Assembly: GCA_030035585.1 (NCBI GenBank)
Contig: CM057468.1
Span: forward strand, 53,812,145-53,876,144
DNA: 64,000 nucleotides
Origin: Dugong dugon
Taxonomy: Eukaryota > Chordata > Mammalia > Sirenia > Dugongidae
Reading direction: 5' to 3'
Of this stretch, positions 24,797-36,790 are shown in pieces (the stretch's first letter is position 1; every line of letters begins with the position of its first letter). Below the pieces are notes generated by a model that was given only the letters and a program-made list of their open reading frames with translations, searched no databases and had not been told where the DNA came from. Both the position numbers and the translations under genes were made by a program.

Positions 24797-27700
24797 GTTG
24801 TTGTCAGGTGCCATCGAGTTGGTTCCAACTCATAGCAACCCTACACACAACAGAAGGAAACACTGCCTGGTCCTGTGCCATTCTCACAATTGTTGTTATG
24901 CCTGAGTTCATTGTTGGAGCCATTGTGTCAATCCATCTCGTTGAGGGTCTTCTTCTTTTTCGCTGACCCTCTACTTTACCAAGCATGATGTCCTTCTCTA
25001 GGACAGATGCCTCCTGATAACATGTCCAAACTATGTGAGACGAACTCTCACCATCCTTGTTTCTAAGGAGCATTCTGGCTGTACTTCTTCCAAGACAGAC
25101 TTGTTCATTCTTCTGTCAATCCATGGTATATTCAGTATTCTTCACCAACACCATAATTCAAAGGCGTCAATTCTTCTTCTTCGGTCTTCCTTATTCATTG
25201 TCCAGCTTTCACATGCATATGAGGCAACTGAAAGCACCATGGCTTGGGTCAGGCACACCTCAGTCTTCAAGGTGACATCTTTGCTTTTCAACACTTTAAA
25301 GAGGTTTTTTGCAGCAGACTTTGCCCCATGCGGTGTGTCTTTTGATTTCTTGACTGCTGCTTCCATGGGTGTTGACTGTGGATCCAAGTAAAACGAAATC
25401 CTTGACAATGTCAACCTTTTCTCCATTTATCATGATGTTGCTTATTCGTCCAGTTGTGAGGATTTTTGTTTTCTTTATGTTGAAGTGTAATCCATACTGA
25501 TGGCTGTAGTCTTTGATTTTCATCAGTAAGCGCTTCAAGTCCTCTTCACTTTCAGCAAGCAAGGCTGTATCATCAGCATAATGCAGGCTGTTAATGAGTC
25601 TTCCTCCCACCCTGATTCCCCTTTCTTCTTCATACAGTCCAGCTTCTAGAATTATTTGCTCAGCATACAGACTAAGTATGGTGAAAGGATACAACCCTGA
25701 TGCACACCTTTCCTGACTTTAAACATGCAGTATCCCCTTGTTCTGTTCAAACTACCACCTCTTGATCTATGTACAGGTTCCTCATGAGTGTTCTGGAATT
25801 CTCATTCTTCACAATGTTATCCATAATTTGTTATGATCCACACAGTCGAATGCCTTTGCACAGTCAATAAAACACAGGTAAATATCTTTCTGGTATTCTC
25901 TGCTTTCAACCAGGATCCATCTGACATCAGCAATGATATCCCTGGTTCCACATCTTCTTCTGAATCCGGCTTGAATTTCTGGCAGTTCCCTGTCGCTGTA
26001 CTGTTGCAACCGCTTTTGAATGATTTTCAGCAAAATTTTGTGTGTGATACTGATATTGTCTGATAATTTCCACATTTGGTTGGATCACCTTTGTTTGTGA
26101 TAAACATAAATATGGATCTCTTCCAGTTGGTTGACCAGATAGCTGTTTCTCAAATATCATGGCATAAGCAAGTAAGCACTTCTAGCACTGCATCAGTATG
26201 TTCAAACATCTCAATTGATATTCTGTCAATTACTGGAGCCTTTGTTTGCGCTAATGCCTTCAGTGCAGCTTGGACCTCTTCCTTCAGTACCATCAGTTCC
26301 TGATCATATGCTACCTCCTGAAATGGATGAATGTCCACCAATTTTTTTTGGTACAGTGACTCTGTGTATTCCTTCCATCTTCTTTTGATGCTTCCCGTGT
26401 CATTTAATATTTTTCCTGTAGAATCCTTCAATATTGCAACTTGAGGCTTGAATTTTTTTCTTCAGTTCTTTCAGCTTGAGAAATGTCGAGGTGTTCTTCC
26501 CTTTTGGTTTTCTATCTTCAGGTCTTTGCATATGTTATTGTAATACTTTACTTTTGAATGAGCCGCCCTTTGAAATCTTCTGTTCAGTTCTTTTACTTCA
26601 TCATTTCTTCCATTTGCTTTAGCTACTCAACATTCAAGAGCAAGTTTCAGAGTCTCTTCTGACATCCATTTTGATCTTTTCTTTCTTTCCTGTCTTTTTA
26701 ATGACCTCTTACTTTCTTCATGGATGATGTCCTTGATGTCATTCCACAACTTGTCTGATCTTACGTCATTAGTGTTCAATGGGTCAAATCTATTTTTGAG
26801 ATGGTTTCAAAATTCAGGTGAGATATACTGAAGGTCATACTTTGGCTCTCGTGGATTTGTTCTAATTTTCTTCAGTTTCAACTTGAACGTGCATATGAAC
26901 AATTGATGGTCTGTTCTGCATTCAGCCCCTGGCCATGTTCTGACTGATGATGTTGAGCTTTTCCATCGTCTCTTTCCAGAGATGTAGTCAACTTGATTCT
27001 CGTGTATTCCACCTTGTGAGGTGCACATGTATAGTCGTCATTTATGTTGTTGAAAAGAAGTATTTGCAATGAATAAGTTGTTGTTCTTGCAAAAGTCTAT
27101 CATGTGATCTCCAACATCGTTTCTATCACCAAAGCCGTATTTTCCAACTATCAATCCTTCTTTGTTTCCAACTTTCGTATTCCAATCACCAGTAATTATC
27201 AATGCATCTTGATTGCATGTTTGGTCAATTTCAGACTGCAGAAGTTGGTAAAAATCTTCAATGTCTTCATCATTGGCTTTAGTGGTTGGTGCGTTAATTT
27301 GAATAGCAGTTGTATTAACTGGTCTTCATTGCAGGAATATGGATATTATCCTATCACTGGCAGCGTTGTACTTCAGGATAGATCTTGAAATGTTCTTTTT
27401 GATGATGAATGCAATGTCATTCCTCTTCAATTTGTCATACTGAGCATAGTAGACCATATGATTGTCTGATTCAGAATGGCCAATACTAGTCCATTTCAGC
27501 TCACTAATGCTTAGGATATTGACTTTTATGCGTTCTATTTCATTTTTGATGATTTCCAATTTTCCTAGATTCATACTTCGTACATTCCACATTTTGACTA
27601 TTAATGGATGTTTGTAGCTGTTTCTTCTCATTTTGAGTCATGCCGCATCAGCAAATGATGGTTCTGAGAGCGACTCCACTCACGTCATTAAGAGCGACTC

Positions 27701-27996
27701 TACTTTGAGGAGGCAGCTGTTCCCCAGTCATCTTTTTAGTGCCTTCCAACCTGAAGGGCTCATCTTTAGCACTATATCAGACAATGTTCCACTACTATTC
27801 ATAAGGTTTTCATTGGCTAATTCCTTTCAGAAGTAGACTGCCAGTCCTTCTTCCTAGTCTGTCTTAGTCTCCAAGGTCAGCTGAAACCTGTCTGCCATAG
27901 GTGACCCTGCTTGTATCTGAATATCGATGGCATAGCTTCCAGCATCACAGCAACACATAGGCCCCACAGTATGACAAACGGATAGAGGCGTGGGGG
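24797..27996 (-). mobile_element. Near-complete RTE-clade LINE with target duplication, inactive
   Basis: This 3.2-kb minus-strand copy spans 5' UTR (about 27640-27996), endonuclease (about 26800-27560), reverse transcriptase (about 25300-26430) and 3' tail. The RT shows AFDCVDHNKLW and an intact YADD box (HYADDTALLAES). Several frameshifts and stops break the single ORF. Flanks aaaattgtcact (24785-24796) and aaaatagtcact (27997-28008) form a 12-bp target duplication with one mismatch. It resembles BovB/RTE elements; RTE1 of afrotherians is the likely family. Confidence 0.93.
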
Positions 27997-28039
27997 AAAA
28001 TAGTCACTAGCAGTAAAAAAAAAACTTTGTGCATTCTAA

Positions 28040-28205
28040 GCACTGTGCAAAGCACTTTACATTATTTTACCCCACTAAAGTAACATTGTTATTACCATTT
28101 TACAGATAAGGACACTCAGACCTAGACAAACAACTGATCAAGATTTAAGTGGCAAAACTAAGATGTGAATCAACAACTAATTCCAAGGTTCAGGTATAAA
28201 ACTAC
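28040..28205 (-). repeat. MIR SINE
   Basis: Antisense MIR: gcaaagcactttacattatt, then ccattttacagataaggaca. 28206-28716 is unique sequence, with a frame at 28270-28611 that has no recognisable domain. Confidence 0.7.
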
Positions 28206-28716
28206 AAACTTTGGTTAAAATGATTGAGTTACATCTATACGTCTTATGTCTATAAGAATTCTGGTCTGAGTGATAAACAGGAGAATGATACCATTAACGA
28301 AGACAAAGGAACCCAGGAGGAGCAGCAGATTTGGAAAGAAAAATCAGCTCTACACTCAAGATATTTCCTACAAGCATAGCCCCAGCTCATATACCTTGTC
28401 ATCAATTAGAACTGCTCCATCTTCAAGAAGTCAAGCTCATCACTGCCCCTTCTCTGACCACTACCATTTAACTTTCCACAGCTCCCAACACTTTTACACT
28501 TCAGCTTCGTATTTACCTTGTTCTCCAGTTGCTTGGCTAGACACACGCTCCCAATCCTGGAACCTTCCTCTGGCTCCACTTGGCATCTGGGTTAAACCCT
28601 TGCCTATTTGAATGTCTACCATATCTGGTGGGAATTATCATCATCCACTTTCTTCTGTTCTTAGATTACCAAACACCTAAGGGAATAGGCTGCAAAAGGG
28701 CTGATAAACACCCATA

Positions 28717-28851
28717 AAACTCGTTGCCGTGTAGTCAATTTCAACTCATAGCGACCTTACAGGCAGAGTAGAACTCCCCCATAGGGCTTCCAAGGAGAAG
28801 CTGGTGGATTCGAACTCCTAACCGGTTAGCAGCCGAGATCTTAACCACTAA
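28717..28851 (-). mobile_element. AfroSINE
   Basis: Minus copy: actcgttgccgtgtagtcaa, ccatagggcttccaaggaga, gtggattcgaactcctaacc, ending in the reversed head (cttaaccacta). Confidence 0.9.
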
Positions 28852-28899
28852 AATTTTATTCTAATGAACACTGCCTGGGCCACTGCTGTGGCTTTGTAT

Positions 28900-29850
28900 C
28901 CTTTCATCCCTTGTTGGTAATGTATATATATCCTTTCACTGGCTATTCCAATTTTTTCTCTCAATCCTCAAGTCCTTTCTCTTTCCCTGGCACCTTATAA
29001 GAAAACAGCCTTCTAATTTACTGAGAAGATTAAAGTCACCCAGAACAAGCCTCTTCATCTTCCCTTGTCTATCACCAGAATCTATTTCTCCCAGTGCTGA
29101 CTCATTTTTTGGTCTCATCTTTGAAGCACTTTCACTTACGATTTCATCTCCTATTACCTCCTCAGAAAACATGTTCAGTTATTTCCTTATTCCCCACTCT
29201 CTCTGCAGTCCTTCCCTCTCCACTGGTCCCACTTTCCTATAGAAAAAATTTCCTTGAAACTATATTAGCCCCCTCTCATCTGCTGTCCACACTGTGCAAT
29301 GAAAATGTAAATCTGATCATGATATTCTACTCCTTAGGGTCCCTTGAAGGCTCTCTGTAGCTTTCAGGATACCGTTTCAATTCCTTATCATGGCAAAGAA
29401 CCTGCATGACTTCGGTGCTTGCCACCATGACTATACCACATGCACACTTGCTCTAAACACATGAAACTATCTGAAGTTCACTGATCACAGTATATTACAT
29501 GACTCTGACCCACTGCCTGCAATGTCCTCTCTCTCTCAACTGGCTAATTTTCAGTCATGCTACTTGAGCTATCCTGTATCATCTCCTCCAGAAACCCTTC
29601 TTCACAAATCTCCTAGTTTGATTATATACTACACTTGTATGTTTCCATAGAAGATGGGTCTTCTATTTAAAGCACTGTCACGTTGCATCATAACTAATCT
29701 GATTTTCAACCCCCACCCCCAATATCCCTGCTCCAATTATATACTTTATAGTTTTTAATGCCCTCTTTAGCACTATGGTCGCTAAACCTAACACAGTACT
29801 TGGTACAAAATAGTCCCTCAATAAACATTTACTAAATGAATGAACATAAT
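28900..29850 (+). repeat. L2 LINE
   Basis: Plus-orientation L2 ends with acagtacttggtacaaaata and ctcaataaacatttactaaa. The upstream part (catctgctgtccacactgtg and neighbours) has the pyrimidine-rich L2 pattern. Confidence 0.6.
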
Positions 29851-30019
29851 CAGTCTTAAAAAAGCCTTTCTAACGTCAACCCTCAAGATACTGTCCTCTT
29901 CCTCTTTTCAAACTATCCCAAAGTGTATCCTACACTTGCTATGTCAATATTTTCACCACTCATTCATCCATTTAAATGTTTGTGGTTTTGCTATAACATT
30001 CTCTAAGCTTTCTAAAGTA

Positions 30020-30221
30020 GCACTGTCCTAAAGAACTTCCTGTAGTAATGAAAATGTGCTGTATCTAGGCTTCCAATATGGGAGCCTCTAGCCACACGTG
30101 GCTATTAACACTTGAAATGTGATTAGTGCAACTAAAGAAATGAAGTTTTAATTTTAATTATTTTAACTTAAAATAGCCACACGTGGCTAGTGGCTTCCAT
30201 ATTGAATAGCCCAGTTCAGAA
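30020..30221 (+). mobile_element. Nonautonomous hAT-type DNA transposon remnant
   Basis: It carries two copies of tagccacacgtggcta in an inverted-repeat setting (about 30065-30106 and 30175-30212), framed by tagcactgtcctaaagaact at the left. It resembles a common mammalian MER-class element; the family is not fixed. A related copy lies at 51200-51372. Confidence 0.6.
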
Positions 30222-30269
30222 GTCTAATCAAATAGTTCAATCACAAATCCAAAGAATTTTTCTCAACAT

Positions 30270-30810
30270 TCCTTCTCCAAGTCATCTTTACAACATTCAA
30301 CACGCCCGGAAACTCTTCTTAGCTGATAACACACCATCCTGTTCTCTTCCTGTCTCTAACTGCTATCCCTTTTCTTCACTCTACTTTCTCCTTTTGGTAC
30401 CAAAAGATGGTGTAATTCTAAGTCCAGTCCTCATCCCAGCACCCCCTGCACTTCAAATTGAAAATTATCTCCCTTATTAAGCTCACAAAATGCCGTAATT
30501 TTAACCACCTCTTTTATGCAGAAGACTTCTAAATCTACAATGTCAACTCTGATTCCTCTCTTCAGACCCAATCTCCAACTATAAACTGGGCATCTACAAC
30601 TGAATGTTTCACTATTAGCTCAAACCTAACAAATACCTTACAATCAGGTTCACCATCTTCTTTCTCTAGTATTTGTTGTTTTTCTGAATGCCATTTCTTT
30701 TAATGGTACAATCACTCTCATGGTCACCTAGGTTCAAATTCTTACGAATTATCCTTAAATTATCTTTCTTCTCTATATTCATGCATCAAATCTTGTCAAT
30801 TGTCTTAAAG
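30270..30810 (+). repeat. L2 LINE fragment
   Basis: L2 pattern: cttttatgcagaagacttct (the AEDF-like stretch), then actgggcatctacaactgaa. 30811-31479 is unique sequence. Confidence 0.5.
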
Positions 30811-31479
30811 CTCTCTTGACAAGAAAAAGTAAAAGTAAGCAACCAAGGACACTAATAATTATGGGGAATATAGGAAATAAGAGGAAGGAAAGTGAGGATA
30901 AAAAAGCAATCCGACATGACGGCAGGAAATAAGAGCAAAGGCAATCACAGAATCAAGCATTAGTGTACTGGCCATTGAAAAAATAGAACAATCTTATCAC
31001 AATAATCATCAAATGATTCTTGGGATTCTTCTGTTTCAAAGAAAGTTCACCCAAACCAGCAATATTTGAATGGGTACAAAATGGGTTTTTTGTTTTTTTC
31101 TAAAATGGTATTTATTTTAGTGGAATCCGACGTATCAAAACAAGCTGGTAACTTGTGTAGTTAGAAATGAGAATTCTCCAAATGGAATGATGTCTTAATT
31201 CCACAGAAGTTTACAGCTGATTTGTTCAGCCCTGGAAATATAGAACTGGTATTCCATGCTAAGCTGATATAGTATGCCCCGTCAGTTTTTAGGGTCAGCT
31301 TAAAATAGTTGCACAGTTTAGGGCCAAGGGAGGCTGGATGAACACTGTTAAGCTGTCATGGATCAGTCTAGCCCATAGATGGCTATTTTAAGCTGCACAT
31401 CTAAACAGCAAACTGAGCAACCAGGAAATACCAGCTTTCTACTTTCAAGGGTAGATAAACTAGACAAACTTTCTCTAAA

Positions 31480-32960
31480 AACTTAGCAGGGATCATTGTA
31501 TTTAAGACCTTTCTTCCTTTATAATGTAGGTGTTTATTGCTATAAATTTTCCTCTGATGACTGCCTTCGTTGTAGCCCAGGTTTTGGTATGATGAGTTTT
31601 CACTGCTTTTATTTCACTCAATTTCTTCCTTGACCCAGTACAGTGTGTTGCTTAATTTCCATGAATTTTTTTTAGTTTTCCTTCTGCTGTTGATTTCTAA
31701 TACTATACCTTTGTGATCAGAGAAGATACTTCGTATAATTTCAGTCTTTTTAAATTTGCTGAGACTTGTTTTGTGGCCTACCATAGGGTCTATTCTGAAA
31801 TATGACACATGTGCATACGAGAAAAATGTGTACCGTTCTGATGATGGGTGAAGTATTCTATATATGTCCATTAGGTCTAGTTGGTGTATGGTACCTCGGC
31901 TGCTAATCGAAAGGTGGCAGTCTCTTCCAATAAAGATTTACAGCCTTGGAAACCCTATGGGGCAGTTCTACTTTGTCCTATAGGATCGCTGTGAGTTGGA
32001 ATCAACTTGACAGCAATGGGTTTTCTACGGCCTTACTGATCTTCTTTTCAGATATTCTGTCCTGAATTGAAAGCAGTGCACTGAATCCTCAACTACCATG
32101 GAGTTGTCTATTACTCCTTCTGCGTCAGTATTTGTTTCATGTATTTTGGAGCGCTGATATTAGATGCAAATATAACTGTTATGCCTTCCTGATGAGTTGA
32201 CACTTTCATTATTATGTAATGTCCTCCTTTATCTAATAGATTCTGATTTAAAGTTTATTTTATCCAATATCAGTATGGCCACCCCTGCTCATTTCTGGAT
32301 ACTAGTTGCATGGAATACTCTTTTCCATCCTTTCACTTTCAGTCTGTTTATTCTTGTGTCTAAGGCATGTCCCTCATTGTAGGCATCATAAGGATGGATC
32401 TTTTTTTTTTTTTTTTAATCCACTCTGTCACTCTCTGTCTTTTGAATGGGGAGTTTAGATCATTTACATTTAAGGGAATTACTGAAAACAAAGCACTTAC
32501 TTCATTTTGTTAATGGTTTTTTGTATCATACCTTCTTTGTCCCATTATTCCCATATTTGTTCTTTTTTGTTTAGATGCTTTTTTGTATTAAGCCTTTTTG
32601 ATTTCTTCCTTCTTCCCTTCTGTGTATTTTTTCTAAGTGTTTTTTTTAGTGGTTATCACAAATATTACATTAAACAACTTACAACTGCAGCAACTTATTT
32701 CAGCTTGCTGCTATCATTTAACATACAAACAAGTAACACATAACATTAACATTCTAAAACTCTATTCCTGTTTTGCTACTCCCTCCCCCTTTCCATTGTT
32801 GAGTCTCCAGTTATACATCATTATACATCCCATGTCTGATAGGTTTAAATTGAACTTATTTCTTACCAAGGATCATTCTAACCATGTAAGAGCCATCCTA
32901 CATCCTCACCATGCAACCCAAACCTATCTTCAGTTGTGAGGAACTCAGCTCTAGTCATCC
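31480..32960 (-). mobile_element. L1 fragment (ORF2 endonuclease region)
   Basis: Antisense L1: tttgtgatcagagaagatac, tctgatttaaagtttatttt, aatggggagtttagatcatt. A SINE interrupts it at 31887-32030 and a T run lies at 32401-32417. The borders are approximate. Confidence 0.7.
31887..32030 (+). mobile_element. AfroSINE in minus-strand L1
   Basis: Plus copy, head truncated: cggctgctaatcgaaaggtg, aaagatttacagccttggaa, ctatggggcagttctacttt, tcaacttgacagcaatgggt. Confidence 0.9.
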
Positions 32961-35545
32961 CTTTATAATTGCAATTCAGGTGAGATAAGTAGGAGCACAT
33001 ATATGGAGGGAAAGGTGGATTAATTTTTTATTAAATTCTTTCTTGAACACAAATATGATTAGCATATTTTTGGAAAAAAATAAAGATTAGACATAGACTA
33101 AGAGCAAGTTTATACTTCTTCAAGCTGACGAATTTAAAAAAGAAAAAAAACTCATCTATATAAGTAAACCTTTACAGACAGGAGAATCATGCATTCAATG
33201 GAAAAGACTAATTTAGATAATTTAAAAGGTGTTCAGACAAGCAAAGGAATGAACCTCACTGTAAAATTGTAATCAAGCAAAGATAAAGCCTAATTCTTTT
33301 AAACAAATGATCTCTTGGGTCGTTCTTGAAAACAATTATAAGAACTCCTAAGTTTATGCATTTTGTCCTTTTAAGTTCTTCATCACAATAAATCACTAAA
33401 AGATCATGAATCTGCAGTATCTATTATTACCATTTTAAAAACTCGTGACTAATTTGACTAATTGTTCACAGCTAAAATGTCTCAAAAATATTTTTATACA
33501 TGCATTTAACCACGATATATGGCAATAGAGAAGAAATGAATGATATAAACTGTAAGAACAACTGATGGAGGAAAAAAAACAATGGCTCACAGGCTCCTTT
33601 CCCCTTTGTCACACTGGGGGATTTAATTATTACTTTGTATTTCTATTTTGTTGTCTGTTGGAAAAATTCAGTGTACTTTATTTAGCTTGGACAGGCAATG
33701 ATCTGTGCATTATAAAAGATTATACTCTTGTCTGTTTACCCTTGATGATTCTGAAAAGGAAACATGCAAGTGTTTTTATTTCTAGACCAAATAAACACTA
33801 TCAACTTAGTGAATGGCTTAAAACACAAAATAAAAAACTGTCTTTAGTGATGTTTGTCAGGAAACCTGAAAAATTACTAACTTAAATTCTTCCAAAGGAT
33901 GCTACTAGATTTGTGTCACATGAAAAAAAAAATTTTAATTAATAAACAAAACTCTGTGAATGATTTTAAAATCATAACCTATAAAAAAAATTTGGTCAGA
34001 TTTATAGTACCTGCAGGAGAGCTGTCCAGATAAGTGTCTAACGTTTCAGTGTGAAAAGGAACTATATAATACTAAAACACAAGAAAAACTTAATTGTTTA
34101 ATGTAACTTTTATTAGCAGTTATAAAACACAAAGATAATACAAAACAAATACACATCATTAAATAAAATCAGATTTCACAGTAATATAGAATATTGAGAT
34201 TTTCATGCTGCTAAGGGAATAATAAAATGATCATCTTTTATTCATTTAACAAAAAAGGCAAAGCATTCCAAAAGATGAAATCCAAACTGTCTATACGTTT
34301 TCTACAGCTGAAACAAATATTACTCCTTAAAATAACTGCTAACTAGTTGTGAAAAATGCCCATATACTTACAGAACATCGAATCTAATAAGTAAAGAATT
34401 TTGTTTTTCAATAGAGCGGCTTCTACTCATCAAGTATTTATTAAGCACCAACCATAGACAAGGCAGCCTATGTATACTGGAGGAAACCAAGATAATCACA
34501 GCACTATTAAAAATAATATAGTGGACCATTACTTAATCAGCTTTCATTTATGGTGTTTGTTTACTATTACAAAAGCTAAAAGTTGTGGCAATAAGGGTAT
34601 ATCAGACCTCATGCAAACCAAGTATAAAAGTTGGCAAGAACAGGGCAAACGGGAAATCTGGCAGAGAAGAGAAAATTTTTTAAAAATCCATGATTTCCCA
34701 AATGAAGCAGATTATTCTATATCATTCTCCCATGATTTAAGGTTGTACTATAAAATGAAGCTGCTAAATGCTTTATCCAATATGATTAAAAAAGATAATT
34801 TCTCTTACTTGGGAAATTATAGACTCCCTGGGCAGCTGCTGACACGAAACTCTAGAACAAGCTGATGTAGTATTTGAGACATTTTCATGGGCAAAGATTT
34901 AACACCCTTCCTCATTAAGTTATACCCTCTTTAATCACTTGTATTGCTAAGAACATATTTCTTTAATTTAACCTAAATTTCTACCTCGAATTTAATTATG
35001 TTACATTTTGCTCAGTTCTCAGAGGAAATGGAAAACTATCACCAGCATCTGTATGGGGAATCATTGTTAAGCCACCTCTCAGGCTTCATTCCTCTCTTTT
35101 CTAAAATGTGGAGAAAACCTAATATTTACAAGGGCCCAGCAATATAGAAGAAAGCAGAAATCTATAGAAATCTATTTCACCATAAATCTTGTATCTTTAC
35201 CTCTTATGATGCTCGTCCCCCCCACCCCCCCAAAAAAAAACCCACTAACATTCCTAAATCATTTTTGGTTCACTATGATCCATTGAGCTCTCTAATCAAC
35301 AATTCCTCCCCATATTATCTCTGTTCACATTATTATTTGAGTCAATAAAAATTTATCCTAACAGTACAAATACTGGAAAATGTTTAAAAGAAAGTACCTT
35401 GCTTAAAGGCTGCTAGAAGTTTCTAAGCTTGGGAAATCTACCTCTAAAATTAAAATAAAACCAAAAAGAAAAAAGAAGTGAGATTCAAAATGGGTTGTTT
35501 TGGACATGAAATATCTGCGTTCTATTATTTAAAAAAATAAAATAA
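32961..35545. other. Intron 3 stretch: mostly unique sequence
   Basis: AT-rich. About 34425-34480 resembles an L2/MIR end (caagtatttattaagcacca). A C tract lies at 35216-35231. Open frames at 33565-33885 and 34470-34865 have no recognisable domain and no coding signs. Confidence 0.4.
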
Positions 35546-35730
35546 AGGAGTCCCAGGGTGGTGCAAAAGGTTAAACCGCTCAGCTGCTAAATGAAAGTTT
35601 GGAGGTTTCAGTCCACCCAGAGGCATCTCCGAAGAAAGATCAGCTACTGAAAACCTTATGAAGCATAGTTCTACTCTAAAATACATGGGGTCTCCATGAG
35701 TCGGGATGGATTGACAGCAACTGGTTATTA
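35546..35730 (+). mobile_element. AfroSINE
   Basis: Plus copy: ggagtcccagggtggtgcaa, ggtttcagtccacccagagg, catagttctactctaaaata, tggattgacagcaactggtt. Of the 'cccagaggcatc' body type. Confidence 0.88.
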
Positions 35731-36299
35731 TAATAGTTCATGAAATAAAATATAAATAACCATATTAAATTTTAAATGTTAGTACTGCTAAATGGAGCTA
35801 TATCAGTGGGAACAATCACTTAGCAACCAAATTACTGCCACTTGGGATGGGAGAAAACAAAATTAAGACCTTACTCCCTTGAGAAAGGGGTAAAACAAGA
35901 AAAACCGGCCTATAATTTTCTTCCTAATAAAAAGCTTATGACTTCTAAATGTCTATTTTAAGCCTCAAAGAGTTAGACCTGGGTTATCCTGGCTTTGCTA
36001 ACAACTAAAGGTGTGATCTGGGAAACCACATGTCCACTGTGGGCCTTAGCTTTTTCATTTATATAGAAAAAGAGCTGAACCAAAGATGACCTTTAAAGGT
36101 AGTTTAGACCCCAGAATTTGTCATCCAGTAAGGTTTAAAAAAAAAAAAAACTATATATATCAACATGTACACACATAGAAACATATATCTGCCTCAATAC
36201 CATCTGAATCTCTATTCAAGTTACTTTTAAAGAAAACTTTAAACCTAACAGTATTTAATACTATTTCTTACTGGTAAGATTCTTTGGCAAAGTATCAGT

Positions 36300-36386
36300 A
36301 GCCCAATTGAACTGTACACTTAAAATGGTTAAAATGGCAAACTTTTTGTTAAATGTATTTTACCAAAATTAAAAAAAAAAAAAAAT
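36300..36386 (+). repeat. Probable L1 3' tail
   Basis: The sequence aactgtacacttaaaatggt leads to a ttttaccaaaatt end and an A run (36371-36385), as in many L1 3' ends. 35731-36299 is unrecognised. Confidence 0.45.
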
Positions 36387-36549
36387 AGTAACCCAATTAA
36401 GCTAAGTAACTGAGAAGTCTCATTTCTGCTATTTATCGAGTGCTCCCTATATATCAGCACTGCACTATATGCTGCAGATATAAAAATAACCATGTAACAA
36501 AATAAGACTACACACACAAATTAATTTAGAAGAAAAGGGTAAACTTGTA

Positions 36550-36790
36550 ATAATGTCTTACACCTATTTAGTGCTTTGCCATTTACAAAACATCTTCATA
36601 CATGCTATCCTACTTAATAACCAGAAAAACCCTGTGAGGTTATTATGCTCGTTTTAAAAGTGATTAAGATTGAGACTCAGGAAAACTAAAGGACATCCCT
36701 GTATCACAGATAACTGCTACACCTGGGAACTGAACCCAGGTCTTGATTCTTGGTCCACTATTTTCACCAGCACCATGCTGCCTTCTTCAT
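36550..36790 (-). repeat. MIR SINE
   Basis: Antisense MIR: tttagtgctttgccatttac, gaaaaaccctgtgaggttat, gggaactgaacccaggtctt. 36400-36490 may be an L2 end. Confidence 0.7.

Noticed and set aside
25296-25694. 132-codon minus frame as a domesticated reverse transcriptase gene
   Set aside because: YADD is intact, but the frame breaks on both sides, there is no promoter or splice context, and target duplications mark an ordinary insertion.
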